From assembly GCA_946187325.1 (NCBI GenBank), contig CAMHQC010000019.1, forward strand, positions 1-40,004: 40,004 nt of DNA, written 5' to 3'. Position 1 is the first letter of the stretch. The number at the start of each line of letters is the position of its first letter. Below, piece by piece: positions 27,969-37,269 of this stretch. The position numbers and the translations under genes are program-made. The notes beneath the pieces were generated by a model, which worked only from the letters and a program-made list of their open reading frames with translations, made no database searches and was not told the DNA's origin. This stretch comes from an uncultured Clostridia bacterium (GTDB lineage Bacteria > Bacillota > Clostridia > Oscillospirales > Acutalibacteraceae).

Positions 27969-29336
27969 ATGGAAAATAAAACAATTGCCGCTATATCCAC
28001 TGCTCAGGGAGAGGGCGGAATCGGAGTTATCAGAGTTAGCGGAGATAATTCAATAAAAATCTGCGATAGTATTTTTAAAGCCGTATCGGGAAAAAGCTTA
28101 AACAATATGAAGGGTTATACCTCGGCTTTAGGCCACGTATATAAAGACGGAGAAAAGGTTGACGAGGTTATAGCCGCGGTATTCAGAGAGCCTCACAGCT
28201 ATACGGGCGAGAATATTGTAGAGCTTTCCTGTCACGGCGGAATTTTTATTACTCGAGAAATTCTCAGAACCGTTATAGAAGCGGGAGCTTATCCCGCCGA
28301 AGCGGGCGAGTTTACAAAACGAGCCTTTTTAAACGGCAAGCTCGATTTAACCGAAGCCGAAGCCGTTATCGACATAATATCCGCTAAGAGTAAAAATGCC
28401 GCGAGAGCAGCTATACTCGCTAAGGACGGCGCGCTTTGGAGAAAAATTGAGAATATAAAAAATAAACTTGTAACCACTGCGGCTCATTTCAGCGCGTGGG
28501 CTGATTATCCCGAGGAGGATATCGAAGAAGTCAGCGAAGAAAACTTAAAGAACACTTTTAACGAATGTATGTTCGAATTAAATAAGCTTTTATCCACTTA
28601 TGATTTAGGACAAACCGTTAAAGAGGGTATCGATACCGTAATCGCCGGTAAACCTAATACCGGTAAAAGTACACTTATGAATCTTATTTCGGGAAAAGCG
28701 AGAAGTATTGTTACCGATATTCCGGGAACTACGAGAGATATTGTCGAGGAAACCGTAAATATCGGAGAAGTGACTTTAAGACTTAGCGATACCGCGGGAA
28801 TGAGAGATACCGACGATACTGTCGAGAAAATCGGTGTAGATATAGCTAAAAGCCGTATTAAAAACTGCGGACTTGTACTGGCGGTATTCGACGCTGGACG
28901 AGAACTTGACGACAATGATAAAAAACTTATTGAAAACGTTATAGACACTCCCGTTATCGCGGTAATTAATAAAAGCGATTTAGAAAAGAAAATAGACGAA
29001 GCTTTTATTAAAAATAATATAGAAGATGTAGTTTATATCTCGGCAAAAACAGGCGAAGGATATGACGAACTTCGCACTCTTATAGAGAAAACAGCGGGTA
29101 CGGAAAACTTTAATCCGAGCGAAGGAATTCTTGCTAACGAACGCCAACGAACCGCCGTATTAAACGCGAAAAAAGCCTTACAGGAAGCTTGTGACGCGCT
29201 TGATATGGGAATGACATTCGACGCGGTTAACGTAAATATCGAGGAAGCCATCGAAAATATACTCGAGCTTACGGGAGAAAGAGTAAGCGAGGTTGTAGTG
29301 GATAACGTTTTTCATAACTTCTGTGTAGGAAAGTAA
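27969..29336 (+). CDS. mnmE: tRNA uridine-5-carboxymethylaminomethyl modification GTPase MnmE
   Basis: GTPase that with MnmG modifies the wobble U34 of several tRNAs. The 455 residues contain a folate-binding N-terminal domain (IAAISTAQGEGGIGVIRVSG), a helical domain, an inserted G domain (G1 GKPNTGKST from residue 227, DTAG, NKSD) and the C-terminal CVGK variant of the CxGK motif. The start ATG at 27969 is placed after GGGAG; the upstream in-frame extension runs through the hairpin and is not conserved-looking. Confidence 0.97.
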   Translation: MENKTIAAISTAQGEGGIGVIRVSGDNSIKICDSIFKAVSGKSLNNMKGYTSALGHVYKDGEKVDEVIAAVFREPHSYTGENIVELSCHGGIFITREILRTVIEAGAYPAEAGEFTKRAFLNGKLDLTEAEAVIDIISAKSKNAARAAILAKDGALWRKIENIKNKLVTTAAHFSAWADYPEEDIEEVSEENLKNTFNECMFELNKLLSTYDLGQTVKEGIDTVIAGKPNTGKSTLMNLISGKARSIVTDIPGTTRDIVEETVNIGEVTLRLSDTAGMRDTDDTVEKIGVDIAKSRIKNCGLVLAVFDAGRELDDNDKKLIENVIDTPVIAVINKSDLEKKIDEAFIKNNIEDVVYISAKTGEGYDELRTLIEKTAGTENFNPSEGILANERQRTAVLNAKKALQEACDALDMGMTFDAVNVNIEEAIENILELTGERVSEVVVDNVFHNFCVGK

Positions 29337-29352
29337 TAAGGAATGATTTAGT

Positions 29353-31218
29353 ATGAATTATAAAGCGGGAAAATATGACGTAGCTGTAATCGGAGCAGGT
29401 CACGCGGGAATAGAAGCCGCGCTTGCTTCGGCAAGGCTCGGATGCAAAACCGTTGTTTTTACAATAAATATGGACGCTGTCGGAAATTGTCCGTGTAATC
29501 CGTCAATCGGCGGAACGGCAAAGGGACATCTCGTCCGTGAAATTGACGCGCTCGGCGGAGAGATGGGAAAAACCGCGGACGAGTGTTTTCTCCAAAGCCG
29601 AATGCTCAACAAAGGAAAAGGCCCCGCGGTACATTCACTGAGAGCTCAGATTGACCGCAGAAAATACTCCGACGTTATGAAGCATAAGCTTGAACTCCAG
29701 GAAAATTTGGAATTACATCAAGCGGAAGTAACCGATATAAAAAAATCAGAAAACGGATATATTCTGACCACAAGGATGTTAGCCGAATACGATGTAAAGG
29801 CTGTTGTTATAGCGACAGGTACATACCTCGGCGGTAGAATATTTGTCGGCGAGGTAAGTTACGAAAGCGGTCCCGACGGAATATTCGCGGCAAGCTTTTT
29901 AGGCGAAAGCCTTAAAAAACTCGGAATAGGACTAAGAAGATTTAAAACAGGAACTCCCGCGAGAGTATTAAGAAGCAGTATTGATTTTTCCGAACTGGAG
30001 GAACAGCTCGGCGACGAACCGCCGATACCGTTTTCCTATGATACTGATGATCTCGGCGAGAATAAAGTAAAGTGCCATATAAGCTGGACTAATGAAAGGA
30101 CTAAAGATATTATTCTTGAAAATATCCATCGCTCACCGCTTTACGCGGGAAAGATTGAGGGTGTAGGCCCGAGGTACTGTCCGAGCTTAGAGGATAAGAT
30201 AGTGCGTTTCAGTGAAAAAAAACGCCATCAGCTTTTTATAGAACCCTGCGGAATTGATACCGAAGAAATGTATCTCCAGGGTATGAGTTCATCTTTACCC
30301 GAGGAAGTTCAGTTAAAGTTTTACCATACAATAAAAGGACTCGAAAACGCGGTAATTATGAGGCCTGCTTACGCGATTGAGTACGATTGTATCGACCCGA
30401 CCGAGATGAAAGCGACGCTCGAGTTTAAAAAGTTCGAGGGACTTTACGGAGCGGGCCAGTTTAACGGAAGCTCAGGCTACGAAGAAGCCGCGGCTCAGGG
30501 TTTTGTAGCGGGAGTAAACGCGGCATTAAAAATTCAGGGGAAAGAACCGCTTATACTTGAACGATCGGGCTCCTACATCGGAACGCTTATCGATGACCTT
30601 GTAACCAAGGGAGCTAACGAGCCGTACAGAATGATGACTTCCCGAAGCGAATATCGTCTTATTTTAAGACAGGATAACGCCGACGTTAGATTAACCCCGA
30701 TAGGAAGAAAAATCGGACTGATATCTGACGACAGGTGGGAGCGCTTTAATGAAAAGCAGAGGTTAAAATCCGAGGAAATAAAACGAATCGAAAAAATAGT
30801 TATTCCGCCCGGCGAGAAGATTAACGAGATACTTGTTTCACGTGAAACATCTCCGCTTTCGACAGGAGCGAAGCTTATAGATTTGCTCCGCAGACCTCAG
30901 ATTAGCTATAAAGACTTAGAGCCTGTAGATACTACCCGTCCCGATTTAGACAGCAATATTTTTGAACAGGTAGAAATTGAGGTTAAATACGCGGGCTATA
31001 TTGAAAAACAGCTCAAACAGGTTGAACAAACTCAGAAGCTCGAGAAGAAAAAGCTTCCGTCAAGCTTTGATTACACCGAGATAAAAGGACTCAGGCTCGA
31101 GGCTCAGGAAAAACTTAACAAAATAAAACCGCTTAATATCGGACAAGCTTCGAGAATTTCGGGAGTGTCTCCGGCGGATATAAACGTCCTTTTAATTTGG
31201 TTAACCCAAAGAAAGTAA
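29353..31218 (+). CDS. mnmG: tRNA uridine-5-carboxymethylaminomethyl modification enzyme MnmG
   Basis: FAD-dependent partner of MnmE (also GidA). The 621 residues start with the Rossmann motif [17 protein letters not shown] and continue with [22 protein letters not shown], both diagnostic. The C-terminal helical domain binds MnmE. A perfect parS lies within codons 494-499, encoding LVSRET. It is 16 bp downstream of mnmE and 4 bp upstream of rsmG. Confidence 0.98.
   Translation: MNYKAGKYDVAVIGAGHAGIEAALASARLGCKTVVFTINMDAVGNCPCNPSIGGTAKGHLVREIDALGGEMGKTADECFLQSRMLNKGKGPAVHSLRAQIDRRKYSDVMKHKLELQENLELHQAEVTDIKKSENGYILTTRMLAEYDVKAVVIATGTYLGGRIFVGEVSYESGPDGIFAASFLGESLKKLGIGLRRFKTGTPARVLRSSIDFSELEEQLGDEPPIPFSYDTDDLGENKVKCHISWTNERTKDIILENIHRSPLYAGKIEGVGPRYCPSLEDKIVRFSEKKRHQLFIEPCGIDTEEMYLQGMSSSLPEEVQLKFYHTIKGLENAVIMRPAYAIEYDCIDPTEMKATLEFKKFEGLYGAGQFNGSSGYEEAAAQGFVAGVNAALKIQGKEPLILERSGSYIGTLIDDLVTKGANEPYRMMTSRSEYRLILRQDNADVRLTPIGRKIGLISDDRWERFNEKQRLKSEEIKRIEKIVIPPGEKINEILVSRETSPLSTGAKLIDLLRRPQISYKDLEPVDTTRPDLDSNIFEQVEIEVKYAGYIEKQLKQVEQTQKLEKKKLPSSFDYTEIKGLRLEAQEKLNKIKPLNIGQASRISGVSPADINVLLIWLTQRK
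30834..30849. promoter_or_regulatory. parS centromere site inside mnmG
   Basis: TGTTTCACGTGAAACA is a perfect 16-bp palindrome matching the bacterial parS consensus. It would be bound by Spo0J/ParB and lies about 7.2 kb from the origin core. Confidence 0.95.
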
Positions 31219-31222
31219 AGCT

Positions 31223-31927
31223 ATGAAAAATTTAGTAATAAAAGCCTGTAAAAAAATAGGCTTAGAGCTTAGCGGCTTACAGGCTGAACAATTCGAAAAG
31301 TATTATAATCTGCTTACAGAGTGGAACAAAAGGATAAACCTCACCCGAATAACCGAACCCGAACAGGTTGCGGTAAAGCATTTCGCTGACAGTTTAACCG
31401 TTCTTAAATTCTATGATATTCCGAAAAACGCTTCGATAATAGACGTCGGAACAGGCGCGGGTTTTCCGGGAATGCCTCTGAAGATTTACAGGGAGGATAT
31501 AAACCTTTCGCTTTTAGACAGCTTAAATAAACGTCTCAACTTCTTAAATGAAGTCGCTGACGCAATAAACGCCGATGTAACGACAATTCATTCCAGAGCC
31601 GAGGACGCGGGCAGGGATAAGGATAAAAGAGAGTGCTACGATTTAGCCGTATCCCGAGCAGTCGCGAGACTTAGCACACTCTGCGAATACTGTATGCCTT
31701 TAGTTAAGGTTGGCGGAAGCTTTATCGCTATGAAAGCCGCGGACTATAAAGAGGAGTTAAAGGAAGCCGAAAACGCTGTTAAGGTTTTTGGCGGAGAGAT
31801 AAGCTCTGTAAACGAGTTTGAATTAAACGGAGCTGGAGAGAGAGCCGTTATCGTAATTAAAAAGATAAAATCTACCCCGAGCGCTTATCCACGCAACAGC
31901 AAAAAAATAAAGAATAACCCGTTATAA
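31223..31927 (+). CDS. rsmG: 16S rRNA (guanine(527)-N7)-methyltransferase
   Basis: RsmG/GidB methylates G527 of 16S rRNA in the streptomycin-binding region. The 234 residues carry the SAM-binding motif DVGTGAGFPGMPL (74-86), preceded by the family segment LTEWNKRINLT. The C-terminal tail is a short basic extension. An intrinsic terminator follows, ending the mnmE-mnmG-rsmG unit. Confidence 0.97.
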   Translation: MKNLVIKACKKIGLELSGLQAEQFEKYYNLLTEWNKRINLTRITEPEQVAVKHFADSLTVLKFYDIPKNASIIDVGTGAGFPGMPLKIYREDINLSLLDSLNKRLNFLNEVADAINADVTTIHSRAEDAGRDKDKRECYDLAVSRAVARLSTLCEYCMPLVKVGGSFIAMKAADYKEELKEAENAVKVFGGEISSVNEFELNGAGERAVIVIKKIKSTPSAYPRNSKKIKNNPL

Positions 31928-31955
31928 AACGCTGAGCATAACGTTCAGCGTTTTT
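31926..31955 (+). terminator. Terminator after rsmG
   Basis: AACGCTGA / TCAGCGTT stem followed by TTTTT directly at the rsmG stop. Confidence 0.85.
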
Positions 31956-32071
31956 CTACATTTAATCGTAAAAACTTCTATAATAATCGCTCAAACTTCG
32001 ACAAGCTTTTTATCTCTGCGGTGGTATTATATAGTTACCGAAAGGGACAAACCTCAAAGCGAGGTGAGGTA

Positions 32072-32887
32072 TTGAATTACCTTAGCAAACCTGAAAATCG
32101 AATATGTGAGATACCGACTATAAAAATCCGCCCGAATAAAACCCAGCCCCGAAAAATCTTCGACGAGGACAAGCTCAGGGATTTAGCCAAATCCATAGAA
32201 GAAAACGGCATACTTCAACCCTTAACCGTAAGAAAAGCAAGCCAGTCGGAGTTCGAGATAATAGCGGGGGAAAGACGGCTTAGAGCCGCGGTAATTGCGG
32301 GCTTTACAAAAGTTCCGTGTATTATTATTAAATGTAACGACAAAGAATCAGCTATGCTCGCGCTTCTTGAAAACCTGCAACGCTGCGACCTCGGTATATT
32401 CGAGGAAGCGAGAGGAATTTCACGCCTTATTAGACGCTACGGAATTACTCAGGAACAGGCGGCTCAAAAACTCGGAAAAAGCCAAAGCACTGTCGCTAAT
32501 AAACTCAGGCTTCTTAATCTTACATATGATGAACAGGATTGGATAGTCCAGGCGGGACTTTCCGAAAGACACGCGAGAGCGTTGCTGAGAATTTACGACC
32601 AGGAACTCAGAAAGGAAGCTCTCTCAAGAATTATCGCCGAAAACCTTAACGTCGCTCAAAGCGAGGAGCTTATAGAGAATATGCTCTATAACTGCGCTTC
32701 TGTCGACAAAAAAGGAAGACGAAAAATTATAATCAGAGATATACGAATTTTTATAAATACGATAAATAAAGCTGTCCACACTATGCAGGAAGCGGGAATA
32801 GACGCCGTTTGTAAGCATAAGGACAAGGGGGATTATCTCGAGTACACCGTAAAAATCCCCAAAACTCAGGTTGAAAAACCTGCTTAA
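32072..32887 (+). CDS. noc: Noc-type ParB paralogue
   Basis: A 271-residue ParB/Noc-family CTP-dependent DNA clamp. ParB boxes are GERR (66-69) and ENLQR (100-104), followed by the helix-turn-helix GKSQSTVANKLRLLNL (136-150) and a C-terminal dimer domain ending YLEYTVKIPK, closer to Bacillus Noc than to ParB. The four known specificity positions read Gln138, Lys144, Asn149 and Arg166, the Noc set. The start is TTG at 32072 after GAGGTGAGG; a GTG at 32021 lacks a binding site. The short N-terminus has no obvious amphipathic membrane helix. It stands between rsmG and soj, the usual noc position. Confidence 0.88.
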   Translation: MNYLSKPENRICEIPTIKIRPNKTQPRKIFDEDKLRDLAKSIEENGILQPLTVRKASQSEFEIIAGERRLRAAVIAGFTKVPCIIIKCNDKESAMLALLENLQRCDLGIFEEARGISRLIRRYGITQEQAAQKLGKSQSTVANKLRLLNLTYDEQDWIVQAGLSERHARALLRIYDQELRKEALSRIIAENLNVAQSEELIENMLYNCASVDKKGRRKIIIRDIRIFINTINKAVHTMQEAGIDAVCKHKDKGDYLEYTVKIPKTQVEKPA

Positions 32888-32951
32888 ACAGCTTTCCGGA
32901 CGAACGCGAAAGCGTTCAATCCACTCATACCCATTTCCTTATCTAACCCCT

Positions 32952-32990
32952 TGCCAAAGCCGCGTAGAAATACGCGGCTTTCGGCATTTT
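32952..32990 (+). terminator. Terminator after noc
   Basis: AAAGCCGCGTA-GAAA-TACGCGGCTTT with a GAAA tetraloop, extended by TGCC/GGCA and ending in TTTT. A separate small hairpin GAACGC-GAAA-GCGTTC (32902-32917) lies between the noc stop and this stem. Confidence 0.75.
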
Positions 32991-33072
32991 ATATATCCTC
33001 ATTAAGAGCGGCTATTGTTTAGTGACTATTGAATAGCAGTTTGAACATAACCTGTAACCTAATTTCTGCAAC

Positions 33073-33088
33073 TGTTTCACGTGAAACA
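33073..33088. promoter_or_regulatory. parS centromere site between noc and soj
   Basis: Second copy of the perfect palindrome TGTTTCACGTGAAACA, upstream of the soj-spo0J operon. It ends 2 bp before the start of the 132-bp repeat array. Confidence 0.95.
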
Positions 33089-33090
33089 TA

Positions 33091-33401
33091 AAGAAAAGCC
33101 GAGGAGCGGAGCCCTCGATTAACGACTGGCGAGGACTAAGCTGTAAAGAGTTCGAAGAACTCGGAACAGATTAGACGAGCGGGAGTTAAGAGAGGAACAG
33201 CGCAGCTCAACGAGGCTAGACAGAGAAAAGCCGAGGAGCAAAGCCTCGATTAACGACTGGCGAGGACTAAGCTGTAAAGAGTTCGAAGAACTCGGAACAG
33301 ATTAGACGAGCGGGAGTTAAGAGAGGAACAGCGCAGCTCAACGAGGCTAGACAGAGAAAAGCCGAGGAGCAAAGCCTCGATTAACGACCGGCGAGGATTA
33401 A
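33091..33401 (+). repeat. 132-bp tandem repeat array between parS and soj
   Basis: The same unit and orientation as the array at position 1. Copies start at about 33093, 33225 and 33356 (periods 132 and 131), and the last decays near 33401. By eye the units match the first array except in the loop of the CGAGG/CCTCG hairpin (AGCGGAGC or AGCAAAG instead of AGCGAAGC), an acagc/acaga difference, and a few changes in the final partial copy. I see no gene in the 614-bp noc-soj gap, which holds hairpins, parS, this array and the soj leader. Confidence 0.93.
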
Positions 33402-33424
33402 ACAATAAAAATTAACTCAACCAA

Positions 33425-33456
33425 TTGAGAAAAAACCCTTTTAATTTTTATATAAT
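33425..33456 (+). promoter_or_regulatory. Possible soj-spo0J promoter
   Basis: TTGAGA (33425-33430) and TATAAT (33451-33456) with a 20-bp spacer, longer than ideal, 46 bp before the soj start. The -10 is good and the -35 is doubtful. Confidence 0.4.
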
Positions 33457-33501
33457 TATGGTAAAATCTTTTTATAGATTTTTATAAAGGGATATGATAA
33501 A

Positions 33502-34263
33502 TTGGCAAAGGTAATTGCTGTGGCAAACCAAAAGGGCGGAGTAGGGAAAACCACTACTTCCGTAAACCTCGCGGCTTGTCTTGGAAGCTTAGGAAAAAAG
33601 GTACTGCTTATAGACGTTGACCCCCAGGGCAACGCCACAAGCGGAGTGGCTGTGGATAAGCGCAAGCTCACAAAATCCACCTACAATATACTTGTAGACG
33701 GGCTGAAAGCGGAGGAATGTCTGTTTTCTACTCAGTTTGCTAACCTGCATATTTTACCGAGTTCGCTCGATTTAGCCGCGGCTGAGCTCGAAATAGTAGA
33801 AAAACCTCACCGCGAGGCTATCTTAAAGAACGCTGTTCTGCCTATTAAGTATAACTACGACTATATTATAATCGACTGTCCGCCGTCTTTAGGACTAATT
33901 ACAGCAAACGCGATGACGCTCGCGGATACTATTTTAGTTCCGATTCAGTGTGAATACTACGCTCTCGAGGGACTTTCCCAGCTAATGAGTACAGTAAGAC
34001 GTGTAAAAAGACAGTACAATCCGGGCTTAGAGCTCGAAGGCGTACTGCTTACGATGTATGACGGTCGGCTTAATCTCACCCAACAGGTAGTCGAGGAAGT
34101 AAAAAAATTCTTCCCCCGAAAAGTGTTCAAGACGGTTATTCCCCGAGGAGTAAGGCTTTCGGAAGCGCCCTCGTTCGGAATGCCCGTAATCTATTACGAT
34201 AAATCCTGCAAGGGAAGTATAGCTTATACCGAGCTTGCTAAAGAGATAGCGGGAAAGAGGTAA
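33502..34263 (+). CDS. soj: Chromosome partitioning ATPase Soj (ParA)
   Basis: A 253-residue ParA/MinD-type ATPase with the deviant Walker A KGGVGKTT at about 10-17, [11 protein letters not shown], and DCPPSLG (about 128-134). It works with Spo0J on origin segregation and in Bacillus regulates DnaA. It lacks an N-terminal DNA-binding extension, as chromosomal ParAs do. The start is TTG at 33502, about 9 nt after AAAGGGA, since the conserved [11 protein letters not shown] begins there. It is 3 bp from spo0J. Confidence 0.96.
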   Translation: MAKVIAVANQKGGVGKTTTSVNLAACLGSLGKKVLLIDVDPQGNATSGVAVDKRKLTKSTYNILVDGLKAEECLFSTQFANLHILPSSLDLAAAELEIVEKPHREAILKNAVLPIKYNYDYIIIDCPPSLGLITANAMTLADTILVPIQCEYYALEGLSQLMSTVRRVKRQYNPGLELEGVLLTMYDGRLNLTQQVVEEVKKFFPRKVFKTVIPRGVRLSEAPSFGMPVIYYDKSCKGSIAYTELAKEIAGKR

Positions 34264-34266
34264 ATT

Positions 34267-35121
34267 ATGGCGAAAAGAAAAGGCGGACTCGGACGAGGAC
34301 TGGACGCTATTTTTATCCAGAACGAAACCGAGGACGGAGGAAATACAGTAACTCTGAAAATTTCGGAGATAGAACCTAATCATAATCAGCCCCGTAAGGA
34401 GTTCGACGAAGAAGCCCTCAACGCGCTGGCTGAAAGCATAAAAACCCATGGACTTATCCAGCCGATACTCGTTAAGCCGTTATTCGGCGGGGGGTATGAA
34501 ATCGTAGCGGGCGAGAGAAGATACCGCGCTTGTCAGATAGCGGGTATAACCGACGTACCCGTAACAATACGGGAGCTTACGGATCAGGAAACAATGGAAA
34601 TCGCGCTTATAGAAAACCTACAGCGCGAGGACTTAAACCCGATAGAAGAAGCGCTCGGATACAAGGCTTTAATGGATGAACATAATCTCAGCCAGGAAGC
34701 TGTATCTCAGGCAGTCGGAAAGTCACGTCCCGCGATTGCCAACACATTAAGACTTTTAAATCTGCCCGGCGAAGTAACCGAAATGGTTAAGAGCGGTAAG
34801 CTTTCCGCGGGTCACGCGAGAGCGCTTTTAGCCGTAGAGGACAAAGACATGGTAAAAACCTTAGCCGACGAGGTTATAGCTTCTGATTTATCGGTACGTC
34901 AGACCGAGCGTTTAGCTAAACAAGCGGTTAAGAAACCGACTAAAAAAACTCAGCCTAAACAGCCGAGCTACTATAAGATGGTCGAACAGACCTTATCCGA
35001 ATATCTCGGAAAAAAAGTAAAAGTAAAACCCTTACCCAACAAAAAGGGCGGAACTCTCTCGATTGAGTTCTACAGCGATGATGATTTAAAAGATCTCGCG
35101 TCTAAATTAGAGGATAAATAA
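34267..35121 (+). CDS. spo0J: Chromosome partitioning protein Spo0J (ParB)
   Basis: A 284-residue CTP-dependent clamp that loads at parS and spreads. The N-terminal GGLGRGLDAIF is the Soj-stimulating motif. GERR (82-85) and ENLQRED (117-123) are the CTP motifs, and GKSRPAIANTLRLLNL (151-166) the helix-turn-helix. Specificity positions Arg154, Thr160 and Gly182 are ParB-type; Asn165 matches Noc. Two parS sites are in the window. It is in an operon with soj and probably serS (19-bp gap). Confidence 0.96.
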   Translation: MAKRKGGLGRGLDAIFIQNETEDGGNTVTLKISEIEPNHNQPRKEFDEEALNALAESIKTHGLIQPILVKPLFGGGYEIVAGERRYRACQIAGITDVPVTIRELTDQETMEIALIENLQREDLNPIEEALGYKALMDEHNLSQEAVSQAVGKSRPAIANTLRLLNLPGEVTEMVKSGKLSAGHARALLAVEDKDMVKTLADEVIASDLSVRQTERLAKQAVKKPTKKTQPKQPSYYKMVEQTLSEYLGKKVKVKPLPNKKGGTLSIEFYSDDDLKDLASKLEDK

Positions 35122-35140
35122 GGTAATAAGGAGTAAGAAA

Positions 35141-36427
35141 ATGATAGACATTAAATTTTTAAGAGAAAATCCCGACGCAGTTAAGGAAAATATTAAAAAG
35201 AAATTTCAGGACAGCAAGCTTCCGCTGGTAGACGAGGTTATCGAGCTCGATAAAAAGAGCCGTAAGGCTAAGGGTGACGCTGACTCTTTAAGAGCTAACC
35301 GCAACAAGCTCTCCAAGCAAATCGGCGCGCTTTACGGTCAGGGCAAGAGAGAGGAAGCCGAGCAGTTAAAGGCTCAGGTTCAGGCTCAGGGCGAGGAGCT
35401 CGAAAGCTTAGAAGCTCAGGAAGCCGAGCTCTCCGCTAAAGTAACCGAGATTATGATGAAGATACCTAATATTATCGACGACTGCGTTCCTATCGGTAAG
35501 GACGATACAGAGAATGTCGAGGTAGAGAAGTTCGGCGAGCCTGTAGTTCCCGATTTCGAGGTTCCTTATCATACTGATATTATGGAGAAATTCGACGGAA
35601 TCGATCTCGACGCAGCCCGCAAGGTAGCAGGCAACGGCTTCTATTATCTTATGGGGGATATCGCGAGATTACACAGCGCGGTTATTTCCTACGCGCGCGA
35701 CTTTATGATTGACCGCGGATTTACATATTGCGTACCGCCGTTTATGATTCGTTCTAATGTTGTAACAGGCGTTATGAGCTTCGCCGAGATGGACGCTATG
35801 ATGTATAAAATCGAGGGCGAGGATCTCTATCTTATCGGTACTTCCGAGCACAGTATGATTGGTAAATTTATCGACACTATGATTAACGAGGAAGAGCTTC
35901 CGAAAACTTTAACAAGCTACTCTCCCTGCTTTAGAAAAGAAAAAGGCGCTCACGGTATAGAGGAGCGCGGCGTGTATAGAATTCACCAATTTGAAAAACA
36001 GGAAATGATTGTTGTATGTAAGCCCGAAGAAAGCAAACGTTGGTTCGATAAACTTTGGCAGAATACGGTAGATTTATTCCGTTCGCTCGATATTCCCGTA
36101 AGAACTCTCGAGTGCTGTTCGGGAGATTTAGCCGACTTAAAGGTTCGCTCTATCGACGTAGAAGCTTGGTCGCCCAGACAGAAAAAATATTTTGAGGTAG
36201 GCTCCTGCTCCAACTTAGGCGACGCCCAGGCAAGACGCCTTAAAATCAGAGTAAGAGGTAAGGATGGAAAATACTTCGCCCATACTCTCAACAATACCGT
36301 AGTCGCTCCGCCGAGAGTGTTGATCGCGTTCTTGGAGAATAACCTCAACGCCGACGGTTCGGTCAGCATCCCCGAGGTGTTAAGACCGTATATGGGCGGT
36401 ATGGAGAAGATTGAGGTAAAAAAATAA
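35141..36427 (+). CDS. serS: Serine--tRNA ligase
   Basis: Class II synthetase that charges tRNA(Ser). The 428 residues begin with the N-terminal coiled-coil arm (about 25-105, rich in Lys, Glu, Ala and Gln) that contacts the long variable arm. Motif 2 reads FRKEKGAHG...GVYRIHQFEKQE, and the motif 3 region includes NTVVAPPRVLIAFLEN. No T-box leader is possible in the 19-bp space after spo0J, so regulation by that means would have to act from further upstream. Confidence 0.97.
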   Translation: MIDIKFLRENPDAVKENIKKKFQDSKLPLVDEVIELDKKSRKAKGDADSLRANRNKLSKQIGALYGQGKREEAEQLKAQVQAQGEELESLEAQEAELSAKVTEIMMKIPNIIDDCVPIGKDDTENVEVEKFGEPVVPDFEVPYHTDIMEKFDGIDLDAARKVAGNGFYYLMGDIARLHSAVISYARDFMIDRGFTYCVPPFMIRSNVVTGVMSFAEMDAMMYKIEGEDLYLIGTSEHSMIGKFIDTMINEEELPKTLTSYSPCFRKEKGAHGIEERGVYRIHQFEKQEMIVVCKPEESKRWFDKLWQNTVDLFRSLDIPVRTLECCSGDLADLKVRSIDVEAWSPRQKKYFEVGSCSNLGDAQARRLKIRVRGKDGKYFAHTLNNTVVAPPRVLIAFLENNLNADGSVSIPEVLRPYMGGMEKIEVKK

Positions 36428-36453
36428 TTCGCGTTTAATTTAAAAGGACTTAA

Positions 36454-36470
36454 CCACGCGATGTGCGTGG
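36454..36470 (+). other. Small hairpin in the aquaporin leader
   Basis: CCACGC-GATGT-GCGTGG, 28 bp before the aquaporin start. It has no T-run, so it is not a clear terminator; it may be a weak serS end or an mRNA leader structure. Confidence 0.45.
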
Positions 36471-36498
36471 AAATATAAAAATTAAAAGGAGGAAAATT

Positions 36499-37203
36499 AT
36501 GGAAAGCTTTAAAAAGTATATCGCCGAGTTTATCGGTACAGCGGTGCTTGTAATCGGAGGCTGCGGAACAGCTGTCGCGATTAATACCGTTTCAGCGGGA
36601 CATCACGTCAGCTTGCCGTCGAGCGGAACAATTCTTGTTATCGCGCTTGCGTTCGGTCTTTCGATTGTAGCTATGGCGTATTCTATCGGAAACGTTTCGG
36701 GATGCCACATTAACCCCGCTGTGTCGCTCGGTATGTTGATTAACGGAAAAATTTCCGCTAAAGATTTTGTGGGTTATATCATAGCCCAATTCTTAGGCGC
36801 GACCGCGGGAGCCGCCGGACTTTGGCTTGTGTTCGGAAGCAACGAAAGCCTCGGTGCTAACGGCTACGGCGGCGGAATAAGCGCTCTCGGAGTAGGCGCG
36901 GTAGGCGCGGGTATCGTAGAAGTTGTACTAACCTTTATCTTCGTACTCGCTGTACTCGGAGTTACTTCCAAGGTCGAAAATAGCGCTGTTGCCGGTGTCG
37001 TTATCGCGTTAACTTTGGTACTTGTACATCTTATCGGTATTTCGTTTACAGGAACTTCCGTTAACCCCGCGAGAAGCTTCGGTCCCGCCGTTTTACAGGG
37101 CGGAATGGCGCTTCGCCAGCTCTATGTATTTATAATCGCTCCGCTTGTAGGCGCTGCCGCCGCGGGACTTGTACATAGATTTCTTATTAAAAGTAAAGAT
37201 TAA
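36499..37203 (+). CDS. aqpZ: Aquaporin, MIP family
   Basis: A 234-residue channel with six membrane segments and the two NPA boxes HINPAVSLG and SVNPARSFG. Overall similarity to AqpZ (start KKYIAEFIGTAVLVIGGCGTA) suggests a water channel rather than a glycerol facilitator; the second box lacks the glycerol-facilitator Asp after NPAR. The start is ATG at 36499, 6 nt after AAAGGAGG; an upstream in-frame start would add 12 basic residues and run across the hairpin. No linked osmoregulatory gene is seen. Confidence 0.94.
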   Translation: MESFKKYIAEFIGTAVLVIGGCGTAVAINTVSAGHHVSLPSSGTILVIALAFGLSIVAMAYSIGNVSGCHINPAVSLGMLINGKISAKDFVGYIIAQFLGATAGAAGLWLVFGSNESLGANGYGGGISALGVGAVGAGIVEVVLTFIFVLAVLGVTSKVENSAVAGVVIALTLVLVHLIGISFTGTSVNPARSFGPAVLQGGMALRQLYVFIIAPLVGAAAAGLVHRFLIKSKD

Positions 37204-37224
37204 AAAGATTAAAGAGAAATAAAG

Positions 37225-37250
37225 AAAAGGTCGGATTATCCGACCTTTTT
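37225..37250. terminator. Bidirectional terminator after the aquaporin gene
   Basis: AAAAGGTCGGA-TTA-TCCGACCTTTT followed by T, between two convergent genes. Confidence 0.88.
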
Positions 37251-37269
37251 CTTATATCAACTTACTTGT

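Noticed and set aside
28589-28600. DnaA-box-like 9-mers inside mnmE, gyrB, rsmG and recF-remB genes (e.g. TTATCCACT)
   Set aside because: Isolated 8-of-9 matches within coding regions, not clustered, so not evidence for origin function.
36428-36498. T-box or riboswitch leader near serS or the aquaporin gene
   Set aside because: The spo0J-serS gap is 19 bp and the aquaporin leader holds only one short hairpin; no T-box or riboswitch core is present.
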